From an uncultured Actinomycetes bacterium (GTDB taxonomy: Bacteria; Actinomycetota; Acidimicrobiia; Acidimicrobiales; Microtrichaceae), in assembly GCA_903925745.1 (NCBI GenBank), contig CAIYGQ010000174.1:26427-90426 (forward strand): a DNA stretch of 64,000 nucleotides, read 5' to 3'. Positions 1 to 7,264 of the stretch are shown here, piece by piece (position 1 is the first letter of the stretch; every line of letters starts with the position of its first letter). The notes beneath the pieces are model-generated. The model was not told where the DNA came from. It did not search any database and saw only the letters and a program-made list of their open reading frames with translations. The position numbers and the translations under genes are program-made.

Positions 1-974
1 AGGAGCGCGACCAGGGCCGCGTCCACCGTCCCGAGGCCACCCGGGGTGACGGGGATGAATCCGGCCAGGCGGGCGACGGCGAAGGCTGCGAACACCTCGG
101 CGGGATTCACCCCGGTGCTGGTCCCGCCCAAGCCGTAGATGGCCACGAGGAGCACGAAGAACTGGCTGAACTGCTGGGCGAAGTTCGTGACCGTGAGCCG
201 GCCCCAGCGTTGGGCGACGACGTCGTAGGTCTGGTCACGGAAGCGGACGACACCAGAGGTCACCGTCTCCGCCGGTGTCGACGGCCGGAACCGGTGGACC
301 ACGGCGTCGCCCCACCCGCCGATCCGTCGGGCCCACCGCTCACTGCGGAGCACCACGACCATGGCCCCGACGATGAGCGCCACGCCGACGAGCCCGCCGA
401 CGGCACCGACGACCTGGTTCTGCGTGGCACCACCCTCGACCACCAGGACCGACAGGCCGAGGGCGGGCAGCGCCAGGGTCACGAGCAGGTTCCAGATGCT
501 CGTCACGGCGATCGCCGATGACGCCTGGGCCGGACCGAACCCGTACCCGCTCAACATGGCGTACTGGACCGCGAGGCCGAAGGCACCGCCGGCCGGTACC
601 GCGTTCGAGATCATGAACGACGTCTGGCGGACCACGAACGCGTCCCGGAATCGGATTCCCGGCAGGGCCGCCATGTAGGGGAAGACGTAGATGATGATGT
701 TGAGGACGGTCACGGCGCCCAGCGCGACGAGCGAGCCGATCGACATCTTCTCGATCGAGTCCCACGCGGCGCCGTAGTTGGCGAACTTCGGGAAGATCCC
801 GACGAACACCACGACCAGGACCACCACGGTGATCAGGCCGGCGATGAGCTGCTTGCGTCGGTCGAGGCTGCCGCCGCCGACGGCGGGGGTGGCCGGCCCG
901 GAGGGGGTGTCGGGCACGGCGGTGGCCGACTCGTCGGCGATGCTCCCGTCGCTGGGCTCGGCAGGGTCGGCCAC
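1..974 (-). CDS. Flippase-like integral membrane protein (LPG synthase TM / AglD family), 3' truncated
   Basis: The reading frame runs leftward off the window edge, so only the first 324 codons are visible. After a roughly 35-residue Ser/Pro/Ala-rich cytoplasmic tail come several hydrophobic segments, the first around residues 42-62. Near the visible end, about residues 307-314, lies PVTPGGLG, the hallmark of the lysylphosphatidylglycerol synthase transmembrane (UPF0104/AglD) family. Members of this family are polytopic proteins proposed to move or modify lipids in the cytoplasmic membrane; the substrate here cannot be inferred. The start is a GTG at 974-972, six bases downstream of a TAGTGT hexamer, which fits leaderless transcription. 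Family assignment is good; function is inferred. Confidence 0.8.
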   Translation of the reverse strand, partial: MADPAEPSDGSIADESATAVPDTPSGPATPAVGGGSLDRRKQLIAGLITVVVLVVVFVGIFPKFANYGAAWDSIEKMSIGSLVALGAVTVLNIIIYVFPYMAALPGIRFRDAFVVRQTSFMISNAVPAGGAFGLAVQYAMLSGYGFGPAQASSAIAVTSIWNLLVTLALPALGLSVLVVEGGATQNQVVGAVGGLVGVALIVGAMVVVLRSERWARRIGGWGDAVVHRFRPSTPAETVTSGVVRFRDQTYDVVAQRWGRLTVTNFAQQFSQFFVLLVAIYGLGGTSTGVNPAEVFAAFAVARLAGFIPVTPGGLGTVDAALVAL

Positions 975-980
975 GGGCGA

Positions 981-986
981 ACACTA
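981..986 (-). promoter_or_regulatory. -10 hexamer TAGTGT, leaderless arrangement
   Basis: On the minus strand TAGTGT ends six bases before the GTG start at 974, so the predicted transcription start falls on or next to the start codon. The same spacing recurs at several genes in this window. No -35 was scored. Confidence 0.4.
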
Positions 987-1073
987 CGCCACGGCCCCGA
1001 ACGCCCGGCCGACCTACGATGCACTCCCGACCGGTCGCCGTCCGGTGACCGCTCCCGGCGACGAGGAGATCCC

Positions 1074-1631
1074 ATGGGCTACCACCACGTGGCGCTCGCC
1101 ACCGCCAAGCTGGACGCCACCGACCGCTTCTACACCGAGGCGATGGGCTTCGAGCTGGTGAAGTGCATCACCGCCCCCACGCCCGAGGGCGGGTGGGCCC
1201 GGCACGTCTTCTACCGGAACCCCGACGTGACCGAGGGCGCCCCGGGGATGATCGCCTTCTGGGACCTGCACGGGGACTACCCGCCGGTCGACGGTGCCAT
1301 GTCCCGGGCGGTCGGGCTCCCCGAGTGGGTGAACCACCTGGCGTTCCACGCGACCGACCCCGCGGACCTGGAGGCGCGGCGCAAGCGTTGGCTGGACCTC
1401 GGGCTGGAGGTGCTGGACGTCGACCACGGGTTCTGCCGTTCCGTCTACACCCACGATCCCAATGGCACGCTCGTCGAGTGGTGCTGCGACCTGCGGGAGC
1501 TGAACGACGAGGACCGCGCCGCCGCGCTGCGGGACCTGGCCGCCGAGCGGCCGGAGCTGGAGGATCCACCCTCGGGCATCCAGCACTTCCCCGCCGATGC
1601 GTCGCTGCAACCGGACTGGGTGACCGCCTGA
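1074..1631 (+). CDS. VOC-superfamily (glyoxalase / extradiol dioxygenase-like) protein
   Basis: This is a 185-residue protein of the vicinal-oxygen-chelate fold. It begins with the typical YHHVALAT strand and ends its second module with HDPNGTLVEW. Likely metal ligands are His4 or His5, His88 (in WVNHLAFH) and Glu135, the usual H-H-E arrangement of two beta-alpha-beta-beta-beta modules. Such proteins bind a divalent metal and act as glyoxalases, ring-cleaving dioxygenases or isomerases. The DPNGTLVEW ending resembles the extradiol-dioxygenase-like branch, but the substrate is unknown. An AGGAG sits just ahead of the ATG. It is divergent from the membrane protein on its left and convergent with dnaB, from which it is separated by 15 bases. 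Confidence 0.85.
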   Translation: MGYHHVALATAKLDATDRFYTEAMGFELVKCITAPTPEGGWARHVFYRNPDVTEGAPGMIAFWDLHGDYPPVDGAMSRAVGLPEWVNHLAFHATDPADLEARRKRWLDLGLEVLDVDHGFCRSVYTHDPNGTLVEWCCDLRELNDEDRAAALRDLAAERPELEDPPSGIQHFPADASLQPDWVTA

Positions 1632-1646
1632 GCCGAGCGGACGACG

Positions 1647-4178
1647 TCACTCTCCCTTCGCCATGTTGGCGAAGAGGGTGCAGTAGTCGAGGAACACGAG
1701 CCGGGCGACCCCGGTGCGACCGGCGCGGTGCTTGGCCACGACCACCTCGGCGGTGTCCTTGTCCGGTGAGTCAGGGTGGTACACCTCGTCCCGGTACAGG
1801 AACATCACGACGTCGGCGTCCTGCTCGATCGAGTTGTGCACGATGATTCCGTCGGCCACGAAGTTGTGGGTCCCCAACACGGTCGCGTCGAACACGGCCT
1901 GGGATCCGAGCGGTTCCACCGACACCACCTCGTCCCAGAACACGTCGGACTCGGCGAGCGCCGTGAGTTCCTTGCTGTCGCACACACCTGCGATGCGGCC
2001 CAGACGCTCACGACTCGTCGCACGGGGTCGCGCCGGGGTGCCGAGCAGGTAGCTCCCGCAGTACGGCTCGCCGAGCTCGGCAGCCAGCTGGCGGTGGGTC
2101 ATCCCGAGCCGCTCGAGCTCGGCGACGACGACGTCGCGGGCCGCGGGGGGGATGGTGTCGACGTTGGAGTTGGCCGAGACGTCCTCCAGCGCGGCGAGCG
2201 CCCGGCGGGCGGACTCGGCCTCGGGACCCGCCCGGCCGACCGACCGCAGGAACCGTCGCTGGTCCTGGACCCCGTGGACCCACAACCGCCACGAGCTGGA
2301 ACGGCCGCTCACCCGAACGACCCGGGCGTGGACCTCGAATCGCAACAGGAGCAGCTGCAGACGACCGAGCAACGTCCGGTGCCGGCTCGTGCAGAACACC
2401 CGCACGAGCGGTCGGCCGCGCAACGTGCCGACACTCGTCGATCCCAGTCGGGTGCAGAGGTGGGCCACGACACGCGCCAGGTCATCGTCCACGAGGGCGT
2501 CGACCCCGACGGGGAGTTCCCCCGTCCGCGCGGCCCGGTCGACCAGCTCGGCGAGGGCGGCCTCGGTCCTCGACGGACCGTCAACCGTCGGAGCACCGGT
2601 CCCATCGCCCCTGGTGGCCTCGGTCCCGGCGAGGAGGCCCTCGAGGGTCACGGGACGCTCGGGCGGACCGACGCGGCGTGGGACGGCCAACCGGTCCCCG
2701 ACGGCCAGTTCATCGAGCCGGACCCAGCCGTCGACGCGGCGGAACGGGTGGTTGGCGGAGGCCTCCACCGACCGACCGGAGGCCAGCGTCAACCGGAAGA
2801 CGTCCTTGGTGCCGCTGGCGAAGACGTGCGTCATGGTGGCCGGAACCAGCTTCCAGTCGTCATCCAGGCTCCACACGGGCACGTCGGCGGCCCCCGATGC
2901 CAGCAGTTCGCCCAGGGTGACCGACTCGTTCGTGTCGGCGCGGAGCACGGTGGTCGCAGCCGTGAGGCAGCCGGACTCGCGCAGGTCGGCGAGCATCGGG
3001 CGCTTGTCCGCCCGGAGCTCGAGCTGACGCGACAACTGGGACAGGGCGACGACCGGGACCTCGAGTTCGCGGGCCAGCACCTTGAGGCCGCGGCTGATCT
3101 CGGCCACCTCCACCTGCCGGCTCTCGGCGTTCGTCCTCCCCTGCATCAACTGGAGGTAGTCGACGACGATCAACCCGAGCGGCGTGCCGAGCTTGTCCTG
3201 GAGACGACGGGCCTTGGCCCGGATCTCCATGACCGTGAGCGCCGGGTTGTCGTCGATCCACAGCGGCGCCTCACCCAGGCGGCCCATGGCCTTCGTGAGC
3301 TTCGTCCAGTCCGCGTCGGTCAGGCGTCCAGTCCGCAACTTGGTCGCGTCGACCCGGGCCTCGGCGGCCAGGAGCCGCTGGGTCAGCTCCAGGTGGCTCA
3401 TCTCGAGGGAGAAGAACATCACCGGGAGCTGCTCGCGTACCGAGGCGTGCGAGGCCAGCCCGAGGGCGAACGCACTCTTGCCCATGGCCGGCCGGGCGCC
3501 GACGACGACCAACGCCCCGGGCTGCAGCCCGGACAGGAGCCCGTCCAGGTCCGTGTACCCGGTGGGCGTGCCGGTGACGGCGTCGCCCCGCTCGTAGAGC
3601 TCCTCGAGCTGTTCGAGTGCCTGGTCCAGCAGGGGCGCGAGTTCGGCGAGGGTGTCGGAGGTGCGCCGCTGCGCCACCGCGAAGATCATGCTCTCGGCGG
3701 TGTCGATGGTCTTCTCGATGTCGTCCAGCGGGGAGTACCCGAGTTCGGCGACGTCGTTCGCGGCGCCGATCAGCTTGCGCAGGAGCGCCTTCTCCTCGAC
3801 GATCCGCGCGTAGTGCTCGGCGTTGGTGATCGCCGGGGTGTTGGCCTGCAACGACACGAGGGTCGCCGCACCACCGACGGCGTCGAGCACTCCGGCCCGG
3901 TCGAGTTCCTCGGCGACCGTGAGCGGGTCGACGCCTCGACCCGAGGCGTACAGGGACTGGATGGCCTCGAAGATGTGCCGGTGCGCCGGCTTGTAGAAGT
4001 CGTCCGACTGGACGATCGTCGCCGACGCCGACACGGCGTGCTCCGACAGGAGCATGGCCCCGAGCAGCGACTGCTCGGCATCCAGGTTGCTCGGGGGGAC
4101 TCGGGCCGCCCCGGCGCCGGGCGCAGGCGGTGTGACGGGCGGTTCGGGCGGCATCGCCCACCATCCTCTGTTGTTCAC
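1647..4178 (-). CDS. dnaB: Replicative DNA helicase DnaB containing an intein
   Basis: The precursor is 843 residues. Removing residues 404-782 leaves a 464-residue extein, the normal DnaB length. The N-terminal domain begins near NLDAEQSLLG. The RecA-like domain carries Walker A GARPAMGKS (227-235, Lys234) and Walker B LIVVDYLQL (about 336-344), and the C-extein starts SIEQDAD. DnaB is the hexameric helicase that unwinds the fork; spliced protein would load at the origin with DnaA and DciA, both encoded here. It is the last gene of the rpsF-ssb-rpsR-rplI cluster, 106 bases after rplI. The GTG start at 4178 has no clear Shine-Dalgarno; an in-frame ATG at 4154 preceded by AGAGG is an alternative that removes eight residues. 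Confidence 0.97.
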   Translation of the reverse strand: MNNRGWWAMPPEPPVTPPAPGAGAARVPPSNLDAEQSLLGAMLLSEHAVSASATIVQSDDFYKPAHRHIFEAIQSLYASGRGVDPLTVAEELDRAGVLDAVGGAATLVSLQANTPAITNAEHYARIVEEKALLRKLIGAANDVAELGYSPLDDIEKTIDTAESMIFAVAQRRTSDTLAELAPLLDQALEQLEELYERGDAVTGTPTGYTDLDGLLSGLQPGALVVVGARPAMGKSAFALGLASHASVREQLPVMFFSLEMSHLELTQRLLAAEARVDATKLRTGRLTDADWTKLTKAMGRLGEAPLWIDDNPALTVMEIRAKARRLQDKLGTPLGLIVVDYLQLMQGRTNAESRQVEVAEISRGLKVLARELEVPVVALSQLSRQLELRADKRPMLADLRESGCLTAATTVLRADTNESVTLGELLASGAADVPVWSLDDDWKLVPATMTHVFASGTKDVFRLTLASGRSVEASANHPFRRVDGWVRLDELAVGDRLAVPRRVGPPERPVTLEGLLAGTEATRGDGTGAPTVDGPSRTEAALAELVDRAARTGELPVGVDALVDDDLARVVAHLCTRLGSTSVGTLRGRPLVRVFCTSRHRTLLGRLQLLLLRFEVHARVVRVSGRSSSWRLWVHGVQDQRRFLRSVGRAGPEAESARRALAALEDVSANSNVDTIPPAARDVVVAELERLGMTHRQLAAELGEPYCGSYLLGTPARPRATSRERLGRIAGVCDSKELTALAESDVFWDEVVSVEPLGSQAVFDATVLGTHNFVADGIIVHNSIEQDADVVMFLYRDEVYHPDSPDKDTAEVVVAKHRAGRTGVARLVFLDYCTLFANMAKGE
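1833..2969 (-). other. DnaB intein (379 residues) with degenerate LAGLIDADG endonuclease region
   Basis: The insertion begins with Cys404 after LRESG and ends HNFVADGIIVHN before Ser783, the same DnaB site used by the cyanobacterial Ssp DnaB intein. Splicing motifs look intact: Cys1, a block-B motif SANHPFRRVDGW, block-F/G residues ending His-Asn, and Ser+1. The central part resembles the endonuclease and helix-turn-helix parts of other DnaB inteins (LLLLRFEVHARV, SNVDTIPPAARD, ELGEPYCGSYL). However, the LAGLIDADG blocks that should hold catalytic aspartates are not recognisable: the second one reads AHLCTRLGSTS where homologues have a form like HLWATDGS. Splicing activity is therefore likely, while homing activity is probably lost. 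Confidence 0.9.
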
Positions 4179-4284
4179 CCTGTGGCCATCCAGAGGATGA
4201 CCCTCTGGATTTCCTCGGGATGGCCGGGGGATGGGCTGTGGGTCCAGCTGTGGACGACGGGCCGCCCTGCGGACGAGTCCGGGC

Positions 4285-4740
4285 TCAGCCGGCGGTCACC
4301 TCGACGGTGATGGGGAACTCGACATCGGCGTGGAGCCGGGCCTGCACCAGGTGGGTCCCGACGTCCTTGATCGGCTCGTCGAGGACCAGCAGTCGCCGGT
4401 CGATCTCGATGCCGGCCTGGTCCGCAACGGCCTGGGCGACGTCGGCGGCGGTCACCGACCCGAAGAGCTTCCCGCCCTCACCGGCACGGGCCGCGATGGC
4501 GATGGTGGTCGACACCAGACGCGTCGCGACCTCCTCGGCGGCCTCGCGGTCCTTGGCGTCGCGGATCGAACGGACCCGCCGCATGGACTCGGCCTGCCGC
4601 TCCGCCCCGACCGTCGCCGGGAACGCCAGGTCCCTCGGCTCCAGGAAGTTGCGGGCGTAGCCCTTGGAGACCTCGACCACATCGCCCCGCTTGCCGAGGC
4701 CGGCCACGTCGGCCCGGAGGATCACCTTGACCGCGCTCAC
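4285..4740 (-). CDS. rplI: Large-subunit ribosomal protein bL9
   Basis: The 151-residue product has the L9 N-terminal domain motif [18 protein letters not shown] followed by the long connecting helix and the C-terminal RNA-binding domain ([14 protein letters not shown]). L9 binds 23S rRNA at the base of the L1 stalk and influences frame maintenance. The GTG start overlaps the rpsR stop by four bases, which implies translational coupling in the rpsF-ssb-rpsR-rplI operon. Length is normal for the family and nothing is unusual. dnaB follows after 106 bases, in the order found in many Actinobacteria. Confidence 0.97.
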   Translation of the reverse strand: MSAVKVILRADVAGLGKRGDVVEVSKGYARNFLEPRDLAFPATVGAERQAESMRRVRSIRDAKDREAAEEVATRLVSTTIAIAARAGEGGKLFGSVTAADVAQAVADQAGIEIDRRLLVLDEPIKDVGTHLVQARLHADVEFPITVEVTAG

Positions 4741-5180
4741 GATGCGGCCTCCTCGGAACCGGTGCCGGAGGCGGTCGCCTCGAGCTCCTCGACCGCCTCG
4801 AACTCCTCGACCGCAGCGGCGTCGGCCGGCGCGGCCTCGGACCGCTCGGGTCGATCCCGGTCCGGGCGCGGGCCACGTCGATCGTCACCATCACGGTCGG
4901 AACGGCGACCTCGCTGGGTGGTGACCCTGCTGGTGTAGGGCAGGAGGGCCATCTCCCGGGCGTTCTTGATGGCCTTCGCCACCTCCCGCTGCTGCTGGGT
5001 GTCGTTGCCGCTCACCCGGCGGGCCCGGATCTTGGCCCGGTCGGACATGAACCGGCGGAGCAGGTTGACGTCCTTCCAGTCGACGTACTCGACGCCCTCG
5101 GAGTCGAGGACCGACACCTTCTTCTTGAGCTTGCGACCGGTGTCCTTGGGCTTGCCGCGACGCGGCTGGGGCTTGGCCAT
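4737..5180 (-). CDS. rpsR: Small-subunit ribosomal protein bS18 with long acidic C-terminal tail
   Basis: Residues about 20-90 are canonical S18 ([28 protein letters not shown]). S18 heterodimerises with S6, encoded two genes upstream, on the 30S platform. The Cys-x2-Cys zinc motif of some S18 proteins is absent, so this is the zinc-independent form. Residues about 91-147 form an extra low-complexity tail, first Arg/Asp-rich and then Glu/Ala-rich; ordinary S18 proteins are about 75-95 residues long. The ATG overlaps the ssb stop by one base (TGATG) and the gene ends overlapping rplI by four bases. The tail is real coding sequence in the same frame; its role is unknown. Confidence 0.95.
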   Translation of the reverse strand: MAKPQPRRGKPKDTGRKLKKKVSVLDSEGVEYVDWKDVNLLRRFMSDRAKIRARRVSGNDTQQQREVAKAIKNAREMALLPYTSRVTTQRGRRSDRDGDDRRGPRPDRDRPERSEAAPADAAAVEEFEAVEELEATASGTGSEEAAS

Positions 5181-5623
5181 CAGAACGGCTCCTCATCCTG
5201 GCTGTAGCTCGGGGCCTCGGTGGGGGCCGGGGCGTCGTATCCGCCGCCACCGCCGCCATCCCGGCGCTCGGTCCTGGTCACCTGGGCGGTCGCCCAGCGG
5301 AGGCTCGGGCCGATCTCGTCGGCGAGGATCTCCACCTTGGAACGCTTCTCGCCGTTGTCGGTCTCCCAGGACCGCACCTGCAGTCGGCCGCTGACCATCA
5401 CCCGGTTGCCCTTGCTGAGCGACTCGGTGACGTTCTCGGCCAGGTCGCGCCAGCAGACGACGTCGAAGAACGAGACCTCCTCGTCCCACTCGTTCGTCTG
5501 GGCGTTCCGCCAGCGGCGGTTGACGGCCAGCCCGAAGTTGGCGACGGCCGCCCCCGACGGGATGAACCGGAGCTCCGGGTCACGCGTCAGGTTGCCGATC
5601 AGCTCCACGTAGTTGCCTGCCAT
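5180..5623 (-). CDS. ssb: Single-stranded DNA-binding protein
   Basis: The 147-residue product starts at the ATG at 5623 ([20 protein letters not shown]), three bases after the rpsF stop. It has the OB-fold of SSB over roughly residues 1-110, a short Gly/Pro-rich linker, and the acidic tip DEEPF, which recruits replication and repair partners. SSB coats single-stranded DNA at forks, and its location between rpsF and rpsR is the ancestral arrangement. The open frame continues upstream to 5839, but that extension is Arg/Pro-rich shadow of rpsF and was not used. Confidence 0.97.
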   Translation of the reverse strand: MAGNYVELIGNLTRDPELRFIPSGAAVANFGLAVNRRWRNAQTNEWDEEVSFFDVVCWRDLAENVTESLSKGNRVMVSGRLQVRSWETDNGEKRSKVEILADEIGPSLRWATAQVTRTERRDGGGGGGYDAPAPTEAPSYSQDEEPF

Positions 5624-5625
5624 GG

Positions 5626-5970
5626 TCAGTCCTTTCCTTTGCCGGCCCCAGCGAGGAGGCCACGACGAGCGGCCTCGGCGTCGGGGAGCCGGATGAGCTT
5701 GTGGCGGACGACGTCGTCCGCGAGCCGGAGGTACCGGTCGACCTCGTCGAGGTTGGGTGCCTCCGTGACGATCTCGAGCACCGAGTAGACGCCCTCGTCC
5801 TTGTGGTCGATGGGGTAGGCGAACCGACGTCGTCCCCACTTGTCGACCGTGGGCACGGTGCCACCGTCGGCCTCCACCAGCTCCTGGACCCGCTGCAGGA
5901 CGGCCGTGTTGGCTGCGTCGTCGACGTCACGGTCGACGATGATCATGAGCTCGTAGGCGCGAACGGCCAC
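5626..5970 (-). CDS. rpsF: Small-subunit ribosomal protein bS6
   Basis: This 114-residue protein has the S6 ferredoxin-like fold (AYELMIIVDRDVDD, RRFAYPIDHKDEGVY). S6 binds S18 and helical regions of 16S rRNA on the 30S platform. It is the first gene of the ribosomal/ssb operon; a GGAGGGAGGAG tract on the minus strand just upstream of the GTG is a strong ribosome binding site. A minus-strand TACACT (about 6069-6074) and a 7-bp hairpin (6005-6027) lie upstream and may be the promoter and an autoregulatory leader, respectively. Confidence 0.96.
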   Translation of the reverse strand: MAVRAYELMIIVDRDVDDAANTAVLQRVQELVEADGGTVPTVDKWGRRRFAYPIDHKDEGVYSVLEIVTEAPNLDEVDRYLRLADDVVRHKLIRLPDAEAARRGLLAGAGKGKD

Positions 5971-6263
5971 GCTGACTCCTCCCTCCGGACCTGAGCGACG
6001 GGCGCTGCAGGGTCCTGCGACCTGCAGGACAGGGACCCGGGGCGGACCCGGGCGATGTGCGACGCCGAGTGTAGGCCCCGGGACCCGGACCCGGTCCAGT
6101 CGGACCCGGGCGACAGGGGTTCAGAACACCCGGACCCGGGGCGACCCGGGACGACTGGCACCGATGGCGTTTCGATCGTCACGCCGACCACTGTGGCGGA
6201 GGGGTGTGACACCGGGACCCGACGGAGCCGGCCGGTCCGGTTCCACCGGGTGCCGGTCCCGGG
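5971..6263. other. Intergenic region upstream of rpsF, GACCCGG-rich
   Basis: This 293-base gap between panB and rpsF carries no convincing gene. It holds many copies of GACCCGG/CCCGGG-type words between about 6035 and 6155, a perfect 7-bp inverted repeat (CTGCAGG/CCTGCAG, 6005-6011 and 6021-6027), and a possible minus-strand -10 TACACT for rpsF at about 6069-6074. Confidence 0.5.
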
Positions 6264-7139
6264 TCAGTGCGCGCCGCCGTAGAGCGCCAGCGCCTCGGCC
6301 TCGTCGACCGAGAGGTGGTACGACTCGGAGTCGTCGGGGAAGCTCCCGCTGCGGACGTCCGAGGCGAAGGCCGCCACCGCCGAAACCGCCTCGTCCTTCA
6401 GCGACGCGTACCGTCGGACGAACTTGGGGGCGACCCGGTCCTCGATGCCGAGCAGGTCGTGGAACACCAGGACCTGGCCGTCGCAGTGGCGACCGGCGCC
6501 GATGCCGATGGTCGGCACGTCGACGGCGTCGGTGACCATGCGGGCCACCTCGTCCGGCACGCCCTCCAGCACGATGGCGAAGCAACCGGCGTGCTGGAGC
6601 GCCTTGGCATCGGCCACCAGCTGGAGGGCCGCCTCGGACTCCTTGGCCTGCACCCGGAACCCGCCCATGGCGTGGACCGACTGCGGGGTGAGCCCCAGGT
6701 GGCCGACGACGGGGATCTCCGCGTCCACGAGCGCCTCGATCATCGGCACCCGCTTCCTCCCGCCCTCGAGCTTGACGCACTGGGCGCCGGCGCGGATCAG
6801 GGCGGCCGCGTTGTGGACGGTCTCCTGGGTCGACACGTGGTAGCTCATCCACGGGAGGTCCCCGACGATCAGGCAGTCGGGACGGGCCCGGGCGACCGCC
6901 GCGGTGTGGTGCGCCAGGTCATCGACCGTCACCTGCAGGGTGTCGTCGTACCCGAGCACGACCATGGCCACCGAGTCGCCGACCAGGATCATGTCGACCC
7001 CGGCCTCGGAGGCGATCCGGGCCCCCGGGGCGTCGTAGGCGGTCACCATGACCAGCGGGGCGTCCCCCCTCCGGACCTTGGTGGATCGGACCGCCGGGAC
7101 CGTCCGGCGCGTCGCGGGGATGGCTGCAGATGGTGCCAC
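6264..7139 (-). CDS. panB: 3-methyl-2-oxobutanoate hydroxymethyltransferase (ketopantoate synthase)
   Basis: The 291-residue enzyme transfers a hydroxymethyl group from methylene-tetrahydrofolate to 2-oxoisovalerate, the first committed step of pantothenate and CoA synthesis. Visible family signatures are VTAYDAPGARIA at the start of the barrel, VGDS (Asp55, magnesium ligand), IVGDLPW (Asp94), CVKLEGG (Lys124, Glu126) and the catalytic-base region VLEGVP (Glu192). The length is slightly above the usual 260-280 because of an N-terminal extension of about 15 residues. No other pan gene is adjacent. A 293-base gap separates it from rpsF, which it may not be cotranscribed with. Confidence 0.96.
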   Translation of the reverse strand: MAPSAAIPATRRTVPAVRSTKVRRGDAPLVMVTAYDAPGARIASEAGVDMILVGDSVAMVVLGYDDTLQVTVDDLAHHTAAVARARPDCLIVGDLPWMSYHVSTQETVHNAAALIRAGAQCVKLEGGRKRVPMIEALVDAEIPVVGHLGLTPQSVHAMGGFRVQAKESEAALQLVADAKALQHAGCFAIVLEGVPDEVARMVTDAVDVPTIGIGAGRHCDGQVLVFHDLLGIEDRVAPKFVRRYASLKDEAVSAVAAFASDVRSGSFPDDSESYHLSVDEAEALALYGGAH

Positions 7140-7264
7140 TGGCCCACCTCCTCAGTTGGTCCAGCGCCCTGTGGCTGCCGGCCGACAACTGCACGGTACG
7201 CCCTGGGGGGTCCCCGTGCCAAGCACTGATCCGACCGGCCTTCAGGCCGATCCGGAGCAGGTCC

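Noticed and set aside
1776-4310. Long plus-strand open frame (844 codons) opposite dnaB
   Set aside because: It is the antisense shadow of the dnaB gene caused by high GC at third positions; the composition is rich in Gly/Arg/Pro/His with no domain.
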